A DNA stretch of 64,000 nucleotides from Dyadobacter sp. 676 (GTDB lineage Bacteria > Bacteroidota > Bacteroidia > Cytophagales > Spirosomataceae). Shown piece by piece: positions 46,297 through 54,414 of the stretch. Every line of letters begins with the position of its first letter. The first letter of the stretch is position 1. The position numbers and the translations under genes are program-made. The stretch is taken from assembly GCF_040448675.1 (NCBI RefSeq), contig NZ_CP159289.1:558001-622000 (forward strand). The letters run 5' to 3'. The notes under the pieces were generated by a model that had not been told where the DNA came from, searched no databases, and saw only the letters and a program-made list of their open reading frames with translations.

Positions 46297-47071
46297 CCCG
46301 GGCTCCTTTCACAAAGATTTCAGATACTGACAGGCGGGCTTGCAAATAACTGATGTAAGCCTGCCTGTGCTGATCGGCAGTTTCAAAGGGAGAATCTCTC
46401 AACAACCAATCGTCGGGGATAAGGGATACTACAGCCGGGATAATATCGCCTTCCAGCCGTTGGCGAAACTCGGCATTCACTTCTTCCAGCAACGAGGCGT
46501 TTCGCAGCAAAACGTGGTCTTTTACCTGTGCGAACGGCCTCCTGGCCTGTTCTTCCCAGTTTTGCCATGAATGGTGGAAATAAAGCGCCGCGCCGTGGTC
46601 GATCAGCCAGAGCTCTCTATGCCACATGAGCATGTTCGTGTTGCGGGCCGTACGGTCGACGTTAGTCAGAAAACTATCCAGCCACACGATCTCTGAAGCC
46701 AGCCGCGGCTCTATTTTGGTCACCACGGGGTCGAAGGTAATAGCTCCGGAAAGATAATGCATCGCCAGATTGAGGCCCGTACTCGCTTTGAGCAAGTCCT
46801 GAATCTCCTCGTCCGGCTCTGTCCTGCCAAATCCTTCGTCGAGATTGGCAAATACGATTTCCGGCACTTTCAGGCCTAGAAAGCGGGCCAGTTCCCCTCC
46901 TATCAGTTCGGAAATCAGCGCTTTCGTGCCCTGGCCGGCACCTCTGAATTTCAGTACATATAAAAAATCATCGTCCGCCTCCGCAATGGCGGGCAGCGAA
47001 CCTCCTTCCCTCAGCGGAGTCAGATAACGGAGTACATTCACGGTCCGCAGGCCGACAGGATCATTGTCCAT
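46286..47071 (-). CDS. HipA-like kinase (HipA_2 type)
   Basis: 261 residues, shorter than classical HipA (about 440). It reads LREGGSLPAIAEADDDFLYV, LKFRGAGQGTKALISELI (ATP-binding lysine), IVWLDSFLTNVDRTARNTNM with the catalytic Asp/Asn motif, and LWLIDHGAALYFH with the metal-binding DHG. HipA proteins are Ser/Thr kinases; in E. coli HipA modifies glutamyl-tRNA synthetase, but the targets of this short type are not known. There is no HipB-like antitoxin; the partner gene is DUF3037. All main catalytic residues appear intact. Confidence 0.8.
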   Translation of the reverse strand: MDNDPVGLRTVNVLRYLTPLREGGSLPAIAEADDDFLYVLKFRGAGQGTKALISELIGGELARFLGLKVPEIVFANLDEGFGRTEPDEEIQDLLKASTGLNLAMHYLSGAITFDPVVTKIEPRLASEIVWLDSFLTNVDRTARNTNMLMWHRELWLIDHGAALYFHHSWQNWEEQARRPFAQVKDHVLLRNASLLEEVNAEFRQRLEGDIIPAVVSLIPDDWLLRDSPFETADQHRQAYISYLQARLSVSEIFVKGARDAR

Positions 47072-47228
47072 CGAAACAGCTGTTCAGTTGAAAGCGCCGA
47101 AGTTAGTCATTTTGAAATTTTATTTGGGCTGAAAAATCGGGTACACCAATTTGCCGCCTGCATTATCAGGCGCTACCAGAGCATCCGGGCCTGAAATTAC
47201 GCCCGCCCTTGAATGCGGTAGGCGATCT

Positions 47229-48494
47229 TTATAACGCCTCGAAAACTGTCTTTCCACCCGTCCGCAGGCTGACGTTCCGCACAGAACCGGCTCCCCGAAA
47301 ACCGAAGGCGATACCAAGTACACGGATAGGACGGCTGGGAACCGGAAATTCAAATGCGTGCTGCCCGTTTATGGCATAGCGGATCTTCCCACCTGAAGCC
47401 AGGCAGGAAACACTCACCCAATCCGTAAAATCGACGCCCAATGCAGAAAGGTCGGCCTTTTTGCCGGAGACATAACTATCCACGCTCAGCAGGTTGAGAT
47501 CCGACACGCATCCTTTGCTTGAAAGCGGAATCACGATCGGCGTGTCGTCGGTGAGAAGCGAAATGTAGGTCAACTGGCAAGCGGCGGCGCCTTCATTGTA
47601 GTCGTGCCTTATTTCGGTCGAAAAAGAAAAGTTATCCAGCGGTACAGGCTCGAAATTTCCTACGTTGAAATATTTGATCATCGGGGGTTCCGGTTGGAGC
47701 GAAATGTTCTTTTGCCCGATGACTGTTATGTCCGCTCCCATACCATCTTTGCGCAAGAATTCTTCCTTTTTCAGGTACACAGGCATTTTCGGCCGGTCGA
47801 TCAGCGCCGCCCATCCGGCGGTTCCTATCACGAGCTTGTGCTGCTGCACCACCTGGGCCCCGATCAGCAATTTGGCCTGATACGCCCCGGGTTCATAGTA
47901 GATCGAAGTGTGTTTATGCGAATTTTTATCCACCAGCACTCTTTTGCTGTCGTCCCATGACTGCTGGATAAACACCGAGTCAGTCGGGGAAGCGGATGCG
48001 TCGTAGGTAAAAATAACCGAGTTGGGAATGCCTTTGGTCACCGATTGGCTTGTAAATGTATAGGCGTTCTTTTCCAGCTGCGGCTCCCCTTTATCGAACG
48101 CGAGCATACTGGCCAGAATCACCACGACGGCGGCCGTCGCTATCCAGGCCAGGCGTTTCCAGCTTTGGGTCCCCTTTTGCTCCCTAACCGCCCCGGGTTG
48201 TTGTTCCGGTTCTACGGTAACGGCTTTATTCTGCTTTACGAATGCCCGCCAGTCGCCGGCGCCGGCAAAACGCGCGAGGGTATTCAGCGTAGTGGTGCTC
48301 GGTAAATGGTTGTATTCCACTCTGCCCCATATCCGCCGAAGCGTACTGGTGCTGAGCGATACACCCGTTTCGTTCAGGATCAGCTCGCTCAGATTCTCAA
48401 AATCGGTCGTTTGCCAGGTGTCCGCCGGCCCCCAGTCGAGTCGTTGCTCGATGAGCCCCTTACACCGCTGCAATTCACTAAGCTCGGAAACCAT
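47229..48494 (-). CDS. Single-span membrane protein with HTH-like N-terminus and extracytoplasmic sensor domain
   Basis: 421 residues. Residues 1-90 are a helical domain of the type found at the N-terminus of many Bacteroidota membrane proteins (LSTSTLRRIWGRVEYNHLPS, TTTLNTLARFAGAGDWRAFV), with a possible DNA-binding helix-turn-helix. A span lies near 110-130 (LAWIATAAVVVILASMLAF). The remainder is beta-rich: a PKD-like part (about 150-230) and a jelly-roll-like part (about 265-421, FSFSTEIRHDYNEGAAACQL, VSVSCLASGGKIRYAINGQH). It could link a periplasmic ligand to transcription without a kinase. Stand-alone leftward gene, divergent from the secreted beta-helix gene by 139 bases. Confidence 0.65.
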   Translation of the reverse strand: MVSELSELQRCKGLIEQRLDWGPADTWQTTDFENLSELILNETGVSLSTSTLRRIWGRVEYNHLPSTTTLNTLARFAGAGDWRAFVKQNKAVTVEPEQQPGAVREQKGTQSWKRLAWIATAAVVVILASMLAFDKGEPQLEKNAYTFTSQSVTKGIPNSVIFTYDASASPTDSVFIQQSWDDSKRVLVDKNSHKHTSIYYEPGAYQAKLLIGAQVVQQHKLVIGTAGWAALIDRPKMPVYLKKEEFLRKDGMGADITVIGQKNISLQPEPPMIKYFNVGNFEPVPLDNFSFSTEIRHDYNEGAAACQLTYISLLTDDTPIVIPLSSKGCVSDLNLLSVDSYVSGKKADLSALGVDFTDWVSVSCLASGGKIRYAINGQHAFEFPVPSRPIRVLGIAFGFRGAGSVRNVSLRTGGKTVFEAL

Positions 48495-48564
48495 TGTATA
48501 TAAGCATGATACAACTTGACAAAACTTGATCTGTGTTTGAAATACCTTCCCGCAGTCATGATGC

Positions 48565-48572
48565 TATGTTTG
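48565..48572 (+). promoter_or_regulatory. Candidate -7 promoter box TATGTTTG
   Basis: Matches TAnnTTTG 61 bases before the beta-helix gene start. TTTG occurs at 48536-48539 but 25 bases away, longer than usual. Confidence 0.3.
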
Positions 48573-48633
48573 CGGAAGCGGCGGTCATAGGCTGCTGCGA
48601 ACTTCTTCCCTTTCATTCACAACCATCTGAAAC

Positions 48634-49659
48634 ATGTGCAAATTACGGTATTTATTATGCATTGTGTTGCTTCTCGCCGGGGATCATTTATCGGCCCAAA
48701 GCATCTTTGTAGATGTACAAAACGGCAAGGATTCAAACCCGGGCAGCCAGCAAGCACCCGTGGCCAGCCTGCCGAAAGCTATGGAACTCGCCCGTACGTT
48801 CAAAAGCAATGAAAATACTACAATTAAAGTATTGCCGGGCCTGTATTTATTGAACGACAAGCTCAACATCGATAAACGGAACACCGAAGAAGCATGGCTG
48901 ACCATCGAAGCGGCCGTAATGCCCGACGACGCCGACTGGGCGCCCGCCAAAATGCCTGTTATCCAGTCCATATCAACCAATAACTCTGTTACGCAATTCC
49001 CGCATTCGATCGGGTTTCTCATCGCCGCCGACCATATTGCCATCCGTGGCCTGAAATTCCTGGGCAATGCCAACCCGGACGTTAAATATTACTATCCTCT
49101 TAACCGCGAAGATTCGACCCTCACGGGCCTTAACGTTTCGCAATGCTATTTTATTGGCGAGCGCAATTCGGCGCCCATTCAGGGGAGCATCTGGGCGCAT
49201 GGTGCAGGCACGCATGTCGATCATTGCATTTTTTACGGGACTAAAAATGCCTTACTGCTGTTCAAAGGCATTAAAGATTTTTCGTTAACCCATTCCATTA
49301 TTTTCGGTGCCTATGAAGCGGCGGTCTGGTTCGGATCGTTCAATAGCCCTTTCGTTTTCAAAAATAACATCGTTGCCAACAGTGAATACCTCTGGCTGCG
49401 GCAGGAAAACACATTCCCCAAATACGCATTTTCGGACTGCCTGTTTACCGGTTTGAAGCATTACATGGGCTATTACGGCCGCAACGGCACCCTGCCCACG
49501 GAGCGGAACGAGCACACCGAACGGAACGTCGGCAAAACTGGCCGGGTGCTGCTCAGCGAAGTGAGTGTAAACGGGCTTCCCAAAGATTATCTCAACCCTT
49601 TACCAGGCTCGGCAGGCGCGGAACTCCATGCAGGCATTTTCAAGAAAAACATTCCTTAA
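48634..49659 (+). CDS. Secreted right-handed beta-helix protein
   Basis: 341 residues with a signal peptide (CKLRYLLCIVLLLAGDHLSAQ). The pattern VDVQNGKDSNPGSQQAPVAS, TIKVLPGLYLLNDKLNI and successive turns such as HIAIRGLKFLGN, FSLTHSIIFGAYEAAVWFG and FVFKNNIVANSEYLW is that of parallel beta-helix (DUF1565/PbH1) proteins. These include polysaccharide lyases and surface proteins, but I see no lyase active-site motif I can name. It precedes another secreted protein by 32 bases, so the two may act on the same polymer. Confidence 0.75.
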   Translation: MCKLRYLLCIVLLLAGDHLSAQSIFVDVQNGKDSNPGSQQAPVASLPKAMELARTFKSNENTTIKVLPGLYLLNDKLNIDKRNTEEAWLTIEAAVMPDDADWAPAKMPVIQSISTNNSVTQFPHSIGFLIAADHIAIRGLKFLGNANPDVKYYYPLNREDSTLTGLNVSQCYFIGERNSAPIQGSIWAHGAGTHVDHCIFYGTKNALLLFKGIKDFSLTHSIIFGAYEAAVWFGSFNSPFVFKNNIVANSEYLWLRQENTFPKYAFSDCLFTGLKHYMGYYGRNGTLPTERNEHTERNVGKTGRVLLSEVSVNGLPKDYLNPLPGSAGAELHAGIFKKNIP

Positions 49660-49691
49660 TACAACTATTTTTATCGTTTGCATTATTAGTC

Positions 49692-50831
49692 ATGAAAAAG
49701 ACGCTTATCGCAGCCGCATTGGTCTGCATTTCCCTAACCTCGTTTGCCCAGAGAAAAACCGCGAAAGCCGCCGCTATTCCCCCTGTGGTTAATGTGCCGC
49801 TGTCCGCCGACAACTGGGATGCACCGGGCGCCAACGCCGAATTCACCACCCACGACGGGCGCCCGGTATTGAAAGTCCTGCCCAAGCCGGGCCAGGTGGT
49901 TTTGAAAAATACGACCTTCTCGGACGGCACCGTCGAGTTCGACTATATTCCGACCGACCAGCGTTTCGCTTCCTTCTACTTCCGCTATAAGAACAGCCAG
50001 GAAAACGAGCTTTTTTACTTCCGCACCCATCGGGCGGGCGACTCGACGGGAATCGAAGCCGTACAATATTCACCGGTTATCGCGGGGGTTAATCTTTGGG
50101 ACCTCTTGCCCCACTACCAGGGAAGGGCCAATTTTCAGAACAAAACGTGGAACCACGTAAAACTCGTTGCCTCGGGTTACCAGTTGCGGGTTTATGTAAA
50201 TGATATGGGGCGGCCAACTATGGAAGTGCCGCGAATGGAAGGCAATGTAATGGAGGGCTCACTTGCATTCGAAGGCGAAGGTATTGTTTCCAACCTCGTC
50301 ATCAAACCGGGACAAACGGAGGGCCTTCCCGCATACGAAGGTCCCGACCCCGTCGCGCACGATCCGCGTTACATTCGCAAATGGCACGTAACCCAACCCA
50401 TGACACTCCCCAAATATGTCGATTTCAGTACCGATCTCGTCCCTAAGGCCGAAACCACATGGGAACCGGTGTGGGCAGAAAGAAGGGGAATGATTAACCT
50501 GACCCGCAAATATGGCATGAGCAAGGAACGCCGCGTGGTGTGGATGAAGGTCAATATCAATTCCAAAACGGATCAGAAAAAGAAAATCGCTCTGGGTTTC
50601 AGCGACGATGTGTGGGTGTTCCTGAATGGCCGTTATTTGTACGTCGATAAAAATACATTTGCCGCCCCTATTATGAAAGAACCGGCGGGCCGGTGCTCCA
50701 TTGAAAACACGTCGTTTGTAATACCATTCAAAACCGGAAAAAACGAGCTGACGGTGGCGTTAGCCAACGATTTTTATGGCTGGGCGCTGATAGCAAGGCT
50801 GGAAGATATGGACGGGCTCACTTTGGAGTAA
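49692..50831 (+). CDS. Secreted laminin-G/DUF1080-like carbohydrate-binding protein
   Basis: 379 residues. Signal peptide MKKTLIAAALVCISLTSFAQ. Residues about 40-200 look like a concanavalin-like jelly-roll (TFSDGTVEFDYIPTDQRFAS, FYFRYKNSQENELFYFRTH, WNHVKLVASGYQLRVYVND), as in DUF1080/LamG domains. A second beta domain (about 230-375, VWMKVNINSKTDQKKKIALG, SDDVWVFLNGRYLYVD) resembles a galactose-binding fold. Probably binds sugar chains outside the inner membrane. Follows the beta-helix gene in a likely two-gene operon. Confidence 0.75.
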   Translation: MKKTLIAAALVCISLTSFAQRKTAKAAAIPPVVNVPLSADNWDAPGANAEFTTHDGRPVLKVLPKPGQVVLKNTTFSDGTVEFDYIPTDQRFASFYFRYKNSQENELFYFRTHRAGDSTGIEAVQYSPVIAGVNLWDLLPHYQGRANFQNKTWNHVKLVASGYQLRVYVNDMGRPTMEVPRMEGNVMEGSLAFEGEGIVSNLVIKPGQTEGLPAYEGPDPVAHDPRYIRKWHVTQPMTLPKYVDFSTDLVPKAETTWEPVWAERRGMINLTRKYGMSKERRVVWMKVNINSKTDQKKKIALGFSDDVWVFLNGRYLYVDKNTFAAPIMKEPAGRCSIENTSFVIPFKTGKNELTVALANDFYGWALIARLEDMDGLTLE

Positions 50832-50838
50832 AGACCAG

Positions 50839-50870
50839 GACGAAAGGCTGCACCACTGCGGTCTTTCGTC
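50839..50870 (+). terminator. Hairpin after the secreted-protein gene
   Basis: GACGAAAG (50839-50846) pairs with CTTTCGTC (50863-50870). No T run follows, so a terminator role is weak. Confidence 0.3.
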
Positions 50871-50986
50871 AGCATTATCAAATCGGCAAAACAATCGCCC
50901 GGGCGACAGCGGTCGTCTTTGAAGTCAGCGACGGTAACTGGAACGGTATTTGAAGAAATATCGAGGCAACAAATCAAAACCATTCT

Positions 50987-51361
50987 ATGAAACCGTTCAT
51001 AACAATCCTTACGACACTCATATTGCTCACGTCCCTGGGTGTGCAGGCGCAATCCGACCGCAAGCAAACACGCTCGTCCAGGCACGAGAGTAGCTATCAG
51101 CGTAAAACCGCCAGGCATCAGGTAAAGTCCGCCGACTCGTCCGACCTCAACGCCATCCTCAAAGATTCGTCCAATGCCGAAACCGGCCCTATCCTGAACG
51201 ACAACGGCAATGTCAACTCCACCGGCGCCATCGACGGCAGCCGCAGCAGTACCGGCCGGCCGGATGCCGATACAACTTATACAATCAAAAGAAAGAAGAC
51301 AGTTATTCGTAGTGGTTATAACACTCCCCGGGACACAACGGGAAGGCGGAGAAAGCCCTAA
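50987..51361 (+). CDS. Hypothetical secreted low-complexity protein
   Basis: 124 residues. A clear signal peptide (KPFITILTTLILLTSLGVQA) is followed by a polar, basic, probably disordered chain rich in Ser, Arg, Asp and Thr (SDRKQTRSSRHESSYQRKTA, GNVNSTGAIDGSRSSTGRPD). No domain recognised. Stands alone between the secreted-protein pair and the cytochrome b-like gene. The signal peptide is the main support. Confidence 0.55.
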   Translation: MKPFITILTTLILLTSLGVQAQSDRKQTRSSRHESSYQRKTARHQVKSADSSDLNAILKDSSNAETGPILNDNGNVNSTGAIDGSRSSTGRPDADTTYTIKRKKTVIRSGYNTPRDTTGRRRKP

Positions 51362-51512
51362 CAAACTTCATAATCAATTGATTACATCGCCATAACCGGT
51401 TAAAACTCAACCGGTACTATGCCGGGAATGGTATTCTTGTCGAAAAAACAAGTCATTTTTGAAGTAAAAAAAGTGCTGGAAAACGTCATTACCAGTAAAC
51501 GTTTCCTCGCCG

Positions 51513-51977
51513 ATGTACACTTTTCTGCTTCTCTCCCACTCTATCGTCCGGTGGTTTGTTGTATCGAGCCTTGTTTATGCCCTGTTTCGCGGTTGCAGGG
51601 GCTGGCTTGGAAAGCTGCCATTCATGAAAACGGACAACACCGTCCGGCACGTAACGGCCACGTTTGCCCACATCCAACTGATGCTCGGCTATGTGCTGTA
51701 CTTCAACAGCCCGTTCATCGCTTATTTTCGGACGCATTACAAGGAAGCCATTAAGCAGTTCGACTTTGTGTTTTTCGGTATGGTCCATATTACCCTGATG
51801 ACTATTGCAGTCGTGGTGATCACCATCGGTTCGTCCGTGGCGAAGCGGCAAGAACACGCGCCAGCCAAGTTCAGGACAATGACGATATACTACGCTATCG
51901 CATTTGTCATCATCCTGGCCGCCATCCCCTGGCCATTTTCGCCACTGTCTGCCCGCCCCTATTTCCGGACCTTCTGA
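51513..51977 (+). CDS. Four-helix membrane protein, cytochrome b-like
   Basis: 154 residues with four hydrophobic helices: about 3-25 (FLLLSHSIVRWFVVSSLVYA), 48-68, 88-108 (FGMVHITLMTIAVVVITIGS) and 125-143 (YYAIAFVIILAAIPWPFSPL). Histidines in helix 1 (LSHSIVRW), helix 2 (FAHIQ) and helix 3 (MVHIT) could bind haem, which is why proteins of this kind are usually labelled cytochrome b; I cannot show haem binding. Convergent with the NTF2-like gene, 3 bases between stops. Confidence 0.65.
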   Translation: MYTFLLLSHSIVRWFVVSSLVYALFRGCRGWLGKLPFMKTDNTVRHVTATFAHIQLMLGYVLYFNSPFIAYFRTHYKEAIKQFDFVFFGMVHITLMTIAVVVITIGSSVAKRQEHAPAKFRTMTIYYAIAFVIILAAIPWPFSPLSARPYFRTF

Positions 51978-51980
51978 TGA

Positions 51981-52337
51981 TCAGGAAAGTACCGGTCGCG
52001 GATCGAAAATGACACGAATGTGCGTGATCTTTCCTTCCTGCACTTCGTACCACCCGGAGGTAAGCACCGCCTTGCCCCCCATGTCGATTTCATAGAGCAC
52101 GGATACGGAATCTTCGTCGTACAGCAGCTTTTTCACATCATACCGGAACTTCATTTTCGCCATCTGGCTGAGGTACTCCTCTTTTCCGTCCACGCTTCCG
52201 AGCACGCCCTCGAAGCGCATATTCTCATCCATAAATTCCCCAGCCGCTTCATAATCCTGATCATTCAGCGCTTTCAGAAACGACGATACGGCCATCGCGC
52301 TCATTGCCACATTCAAATGCCTGGTTACTTGCTCCAT
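51981..52337 (-). CDS. NTF2-like (SnoaL) protein
   Basis: 118 residues with the cone-shaped NTF2 fold pattern: helix FLKALNDQDYEAAGEFMDEN, then MRFEGVLGSVDGKEEYLSQM, VSVLYEIDMGGKAVLTSGWY and VQEGKITHIRVIFDPRP. Members bind small hydrophobic ligands or act as isomerases; no catalytic residue is diagnostic here. Cytoplasmic, no signal sequence. Tail to tail with the cytochrome b-like gene. Confidence 0.75.
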   Translation of the reverse strand: MEQVTRHLNVAMSAMAVSSFLKALNDQDYEAAGEFMDENMRFEGVLGSVDGKEEYLSQMAKMKFRYDVKKLLYDEDSVSVLYEIDMGGKAVLTSGWYEVQEGKITHIRVIFDPRPVLS

Positions 52338-52513
52338 AGTTACAACTGGTTTGTTTTGAAATCGTACCGGCTAAAATGATGCCAGAGGATAAAATCGCTA
52401 GTCCTATTCTCCAACCGAATGATTATTCAATCGGGTACTTTGAAAAGCGTTTAAACTCTCTCAACTCCGAAATACATTTTTTGACGCCCGACACGAACCT
52501 TACCTCCATCGCA

Positions 52514-52818
52514 ATGTCGACGAGCAAGAAACTATACCTTGACACATCTGTTTTTGGCGGCTATTTCGGCCATGAATTTGAATCTCCCACAAAGACCTTG
52601 TTTCAATTAATCGAGCAAAATTCAGATATTATTTACTTTCCAGCTTAACCCTCGACGAGTTAAGTGCTGCGCCTTCGTTTGTAAAACATTTCACGAATCA
52701 GCTCAAACAAGACAACGTCTGTATGGTCGAAGAAACAATAGCAGCGGTAGAACTGGCAAATTTCTATCACGACGGCCATCCTGATCCAACCTATACCACC
52801 CTATCCAAGCCGCTTTAA
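52514..52818 (+). pseudogene. PIN-domain toxin remnant (frameshifted and truncated)
   Basis: MSTSKKLYLDTSVFGGYFGH with the first PIN aspartate and EFESPTKTLFQLIEQ match the start of a VapC-like PIN nuclease. At TTT 52637-52639 the frame is lost; adding one T continues SSLTLDELSAAPSFVKHF and AAVELANFYHDG, then it stops at 52818 after about 101 residues, where the family's last third (with its remaining acidic residues) should be. The end overlaps the HEAT-repeat gene by 18 bases, so the truncation is a junction in the DNA and not only a read error. No antitoxin gene is visible; the upstream open frame (52376-52513) has no recognisable match. AT-rich. Confidence 0.65.
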
Positions 52819-53424
52819 AACCTTCTCCACCCGCTTCCGCTTCGACTCCTTCTCGAAATCGGCCAGGCGGGAAGTCAGCGTGCGAACGAATTCCTGCCTG
52901 AGGGCGCCGGCCATCACAAGCAATGCGTTCTCCGCATACATCGGCAGCTGGTTGGACGGACAGCCGAGCATCTGTTCATTCAGCAATAGAAGCGCTGCTT
53001 CGCTGTAACCCGGGATGCCGGCCAGTTTGGTCAGAATAGCCACAAAATTGTCACGGGTGATTACGGAGCCTTTGCCGGCCACAGCGGCCAGCCCGGGAAT
53101 GGCCTCGAAAACCACATCCGGCCTTTCCAGCGCAATAGTATTAAGGGCCGTCATAGCGCCCCATTGCATCCGGTTGCTCTTGTCGTCGAGTAGGGAAACG
53201 AATGTGCGGGCATAGCCAGCTATCAGGCCGGGACGCTGTGCCCCGATTTCGTACAGGACCTTAATGCAGTCATGCCGGACGTCCTTTCGCCGATGGTCTA
53301 GCCCGTCTACCAGTTCCTTCACTGCCGCTTCATCGGCATTCTGAACGATTTCGGCTGCCAGCTCCTGATTCGGCACTTCATCACGGCGGTTCAGGGATGA
53401 TGCCAGTCTGGACAATACAGACAT
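52801..53424 (-). CDS. HEAT-repeat protein
   Basis: 207 residues of repeated helix pairs: AAVKELVDGLDHRRKDVRHD, CIKVLYEIGAQRPGLIAGYA, MQWGAMTALNTIALERPDVV, FVAILTKLAGIPGYSEAALL. This is an alpha-solenoid used for protein contacts. It is the last of a leftward group that also holds SRPBCC, an RNA polymerase alpha-CTD-like protein and a second HEAT protein. Function unknown; no catalytic residues expected. Confidence 0.75.
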   Translation of the reverse strand: MSVLSRLASSLNRRDEVPNQELAAEIVQNADEAAVKELVDGLDHRRKDVRHDCIKVLYEIGAQRPGLIAGYARTFVSLLDDKSNRMQWGAMTALNTIALERPDVVFEAIPGLAAVAGKGSVITRDNFVAILTKLAGIPGYSEAALLLLNEQMLGCPSNQLPMYAENALLVMAGALRQEFVRTLTSRLADFEKESKRKRVEKVLKRLG

Positions 53425-53486
53425 ATGTATTTCAATTTAAAATATCATACAAATTTCCCCACGCCTTGCCAATTCAGCGTGACAGC

Positions 53487-53945
53487 CTAGGCCCGGAAAT
53501 CAAAAGCACCTCTTCTGAGATTGATACCGTATTCAAGATAGGCTTTCAGGCATGCCACGAAATTGGCCCAGCCTTCGGTATTGCTAATCAGCCAATTAAT
53601 CCCTTCCTCGCCGAGATCCATCGTCCCTTCGGTGACCCGCACGACAGTCGTTTTGTTGCCCTCTCCGAATGGTGCCAGCCCGATCCGCACCTCCGTTTCC
53701 TTTCCAGGGTCGCCCCAATGGAAAGTTACCAGACGGTCCTGTTCTACCTTCCCTACGCGGACAGGTACATTCATGTCATACTCGGGGAAGCGCCACACCA
53801 GCTCCCTGCCTTCTTCCATGCGGCCGGTACTTTCCGAAATAAAGTAATGCGTCATGTGCACGGGTTCTACTATGCCTTCGAATACCTCTCGGGCCGTTTT
53901 TGAAATCTGAATCGCGGCCTTGATTTCCAGTTTCCGGCTTTCCAT
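53487..53945 (-). CDS. SRPBCC/AHSA1-like protein
   Basis: 152 residues with the START-like fold pattern: ISKTAREVFEGIVEPVHMTH, YFISESTGRMEEGRELVWRF, VTFHWGDPGKETEVRIGLAP and EGINWLISNTEGWANFVACL. Members of the AHSA1 group bind hydrophobic ligands or partner proteins in the cytoplasm. Leftward, between two HEAT-linked genes. Ligand not predictable. Confidence 0.82.
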   Translation of the reverse strand: MESRKLEIKAAIQISKTAREVFEGIVEPVHMTHYFISESTGRMEEGRELVWRFPEYDMNVPVRVGKVEQDRLVTFHWGDPGKETEVRIGLAPFGEGNKTTVVRVTEGTMDLGEEGINWLISNTEGWANFVACLKAYLEYGINLRRGAFDFRA

Positions 53946-53974
53946 TGTTTTAACGGGTTTAAGTTCTGATCAAT

Positions 53975-54274
53975 TTATGATTCGGAGGCGAAGGCCATTC
54001 CGGCCTCTTCCATGGCTGTTTTGAGCTTCGACATGGCGTTAGGCCCCATGCCGTGATACGAGAGTACCTCTTTTTCCGTTTTAACCGCCAGGTCTTTCAA
54101 AGTATGGATGCCGTTGTTCTCCAATGCACGCCGCGCGGGCGCACTAATCAACGACAGGAAGCCGGCCTGGGGCTTTTTCGCAGCTTCGCAAACAGGACAG
54201 GTCGGGCAATCGGTGCTTTTGTAATACCGATGCCCTTTCGGGCAAATCCGCAGATTTTGATCTGAATCAGCCAT
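53975..54274 (-). CDS. Zinc-ribbon protein with RNA polymerase alpha-CTD-like helix-hairpin-helix
   Basis: 99 residues. N-terminal metal site with cysteines and a histidine (ICPKGHRYYKSTDCPTCPVC) followed by a helix-hairpin-helix region (ALENNGIHTLKDLAVKTEKE, VLSYHGMGPNAMSKLKTAME) like the C-terminal domain of the RNA polymerase alpha subunit. Such free alpha-CTD-like proteins are common in Bacteroidota; DNA or protein binding is expected but unproven. Leftward, 29 bases before the SRPBCC gene. Confidence 0.75.
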   Translation of the reverse strand: MADSDQNLRICPKGHRYYKSTDCPTCPVCEAAKKPQAGFLSLISAPARRALENNGIHTLKDLAVKTEKEVLSYHGMGPNAMSKLKTAMEEAGMAFASES

Positions 54275-54414
54275 TTCATTTTCCTTTAAGATACCAGTTC
54301 GTCTGCACAGCGAACATCAGCGCCGCCATAAGCCTGTCAGCTTCAAAAATAGCTGCTTCCTGGCATTTAAGTACAGGGGAATCGCGACTTTTCGAAGGGG
54401 CAATCGGGACGAAA

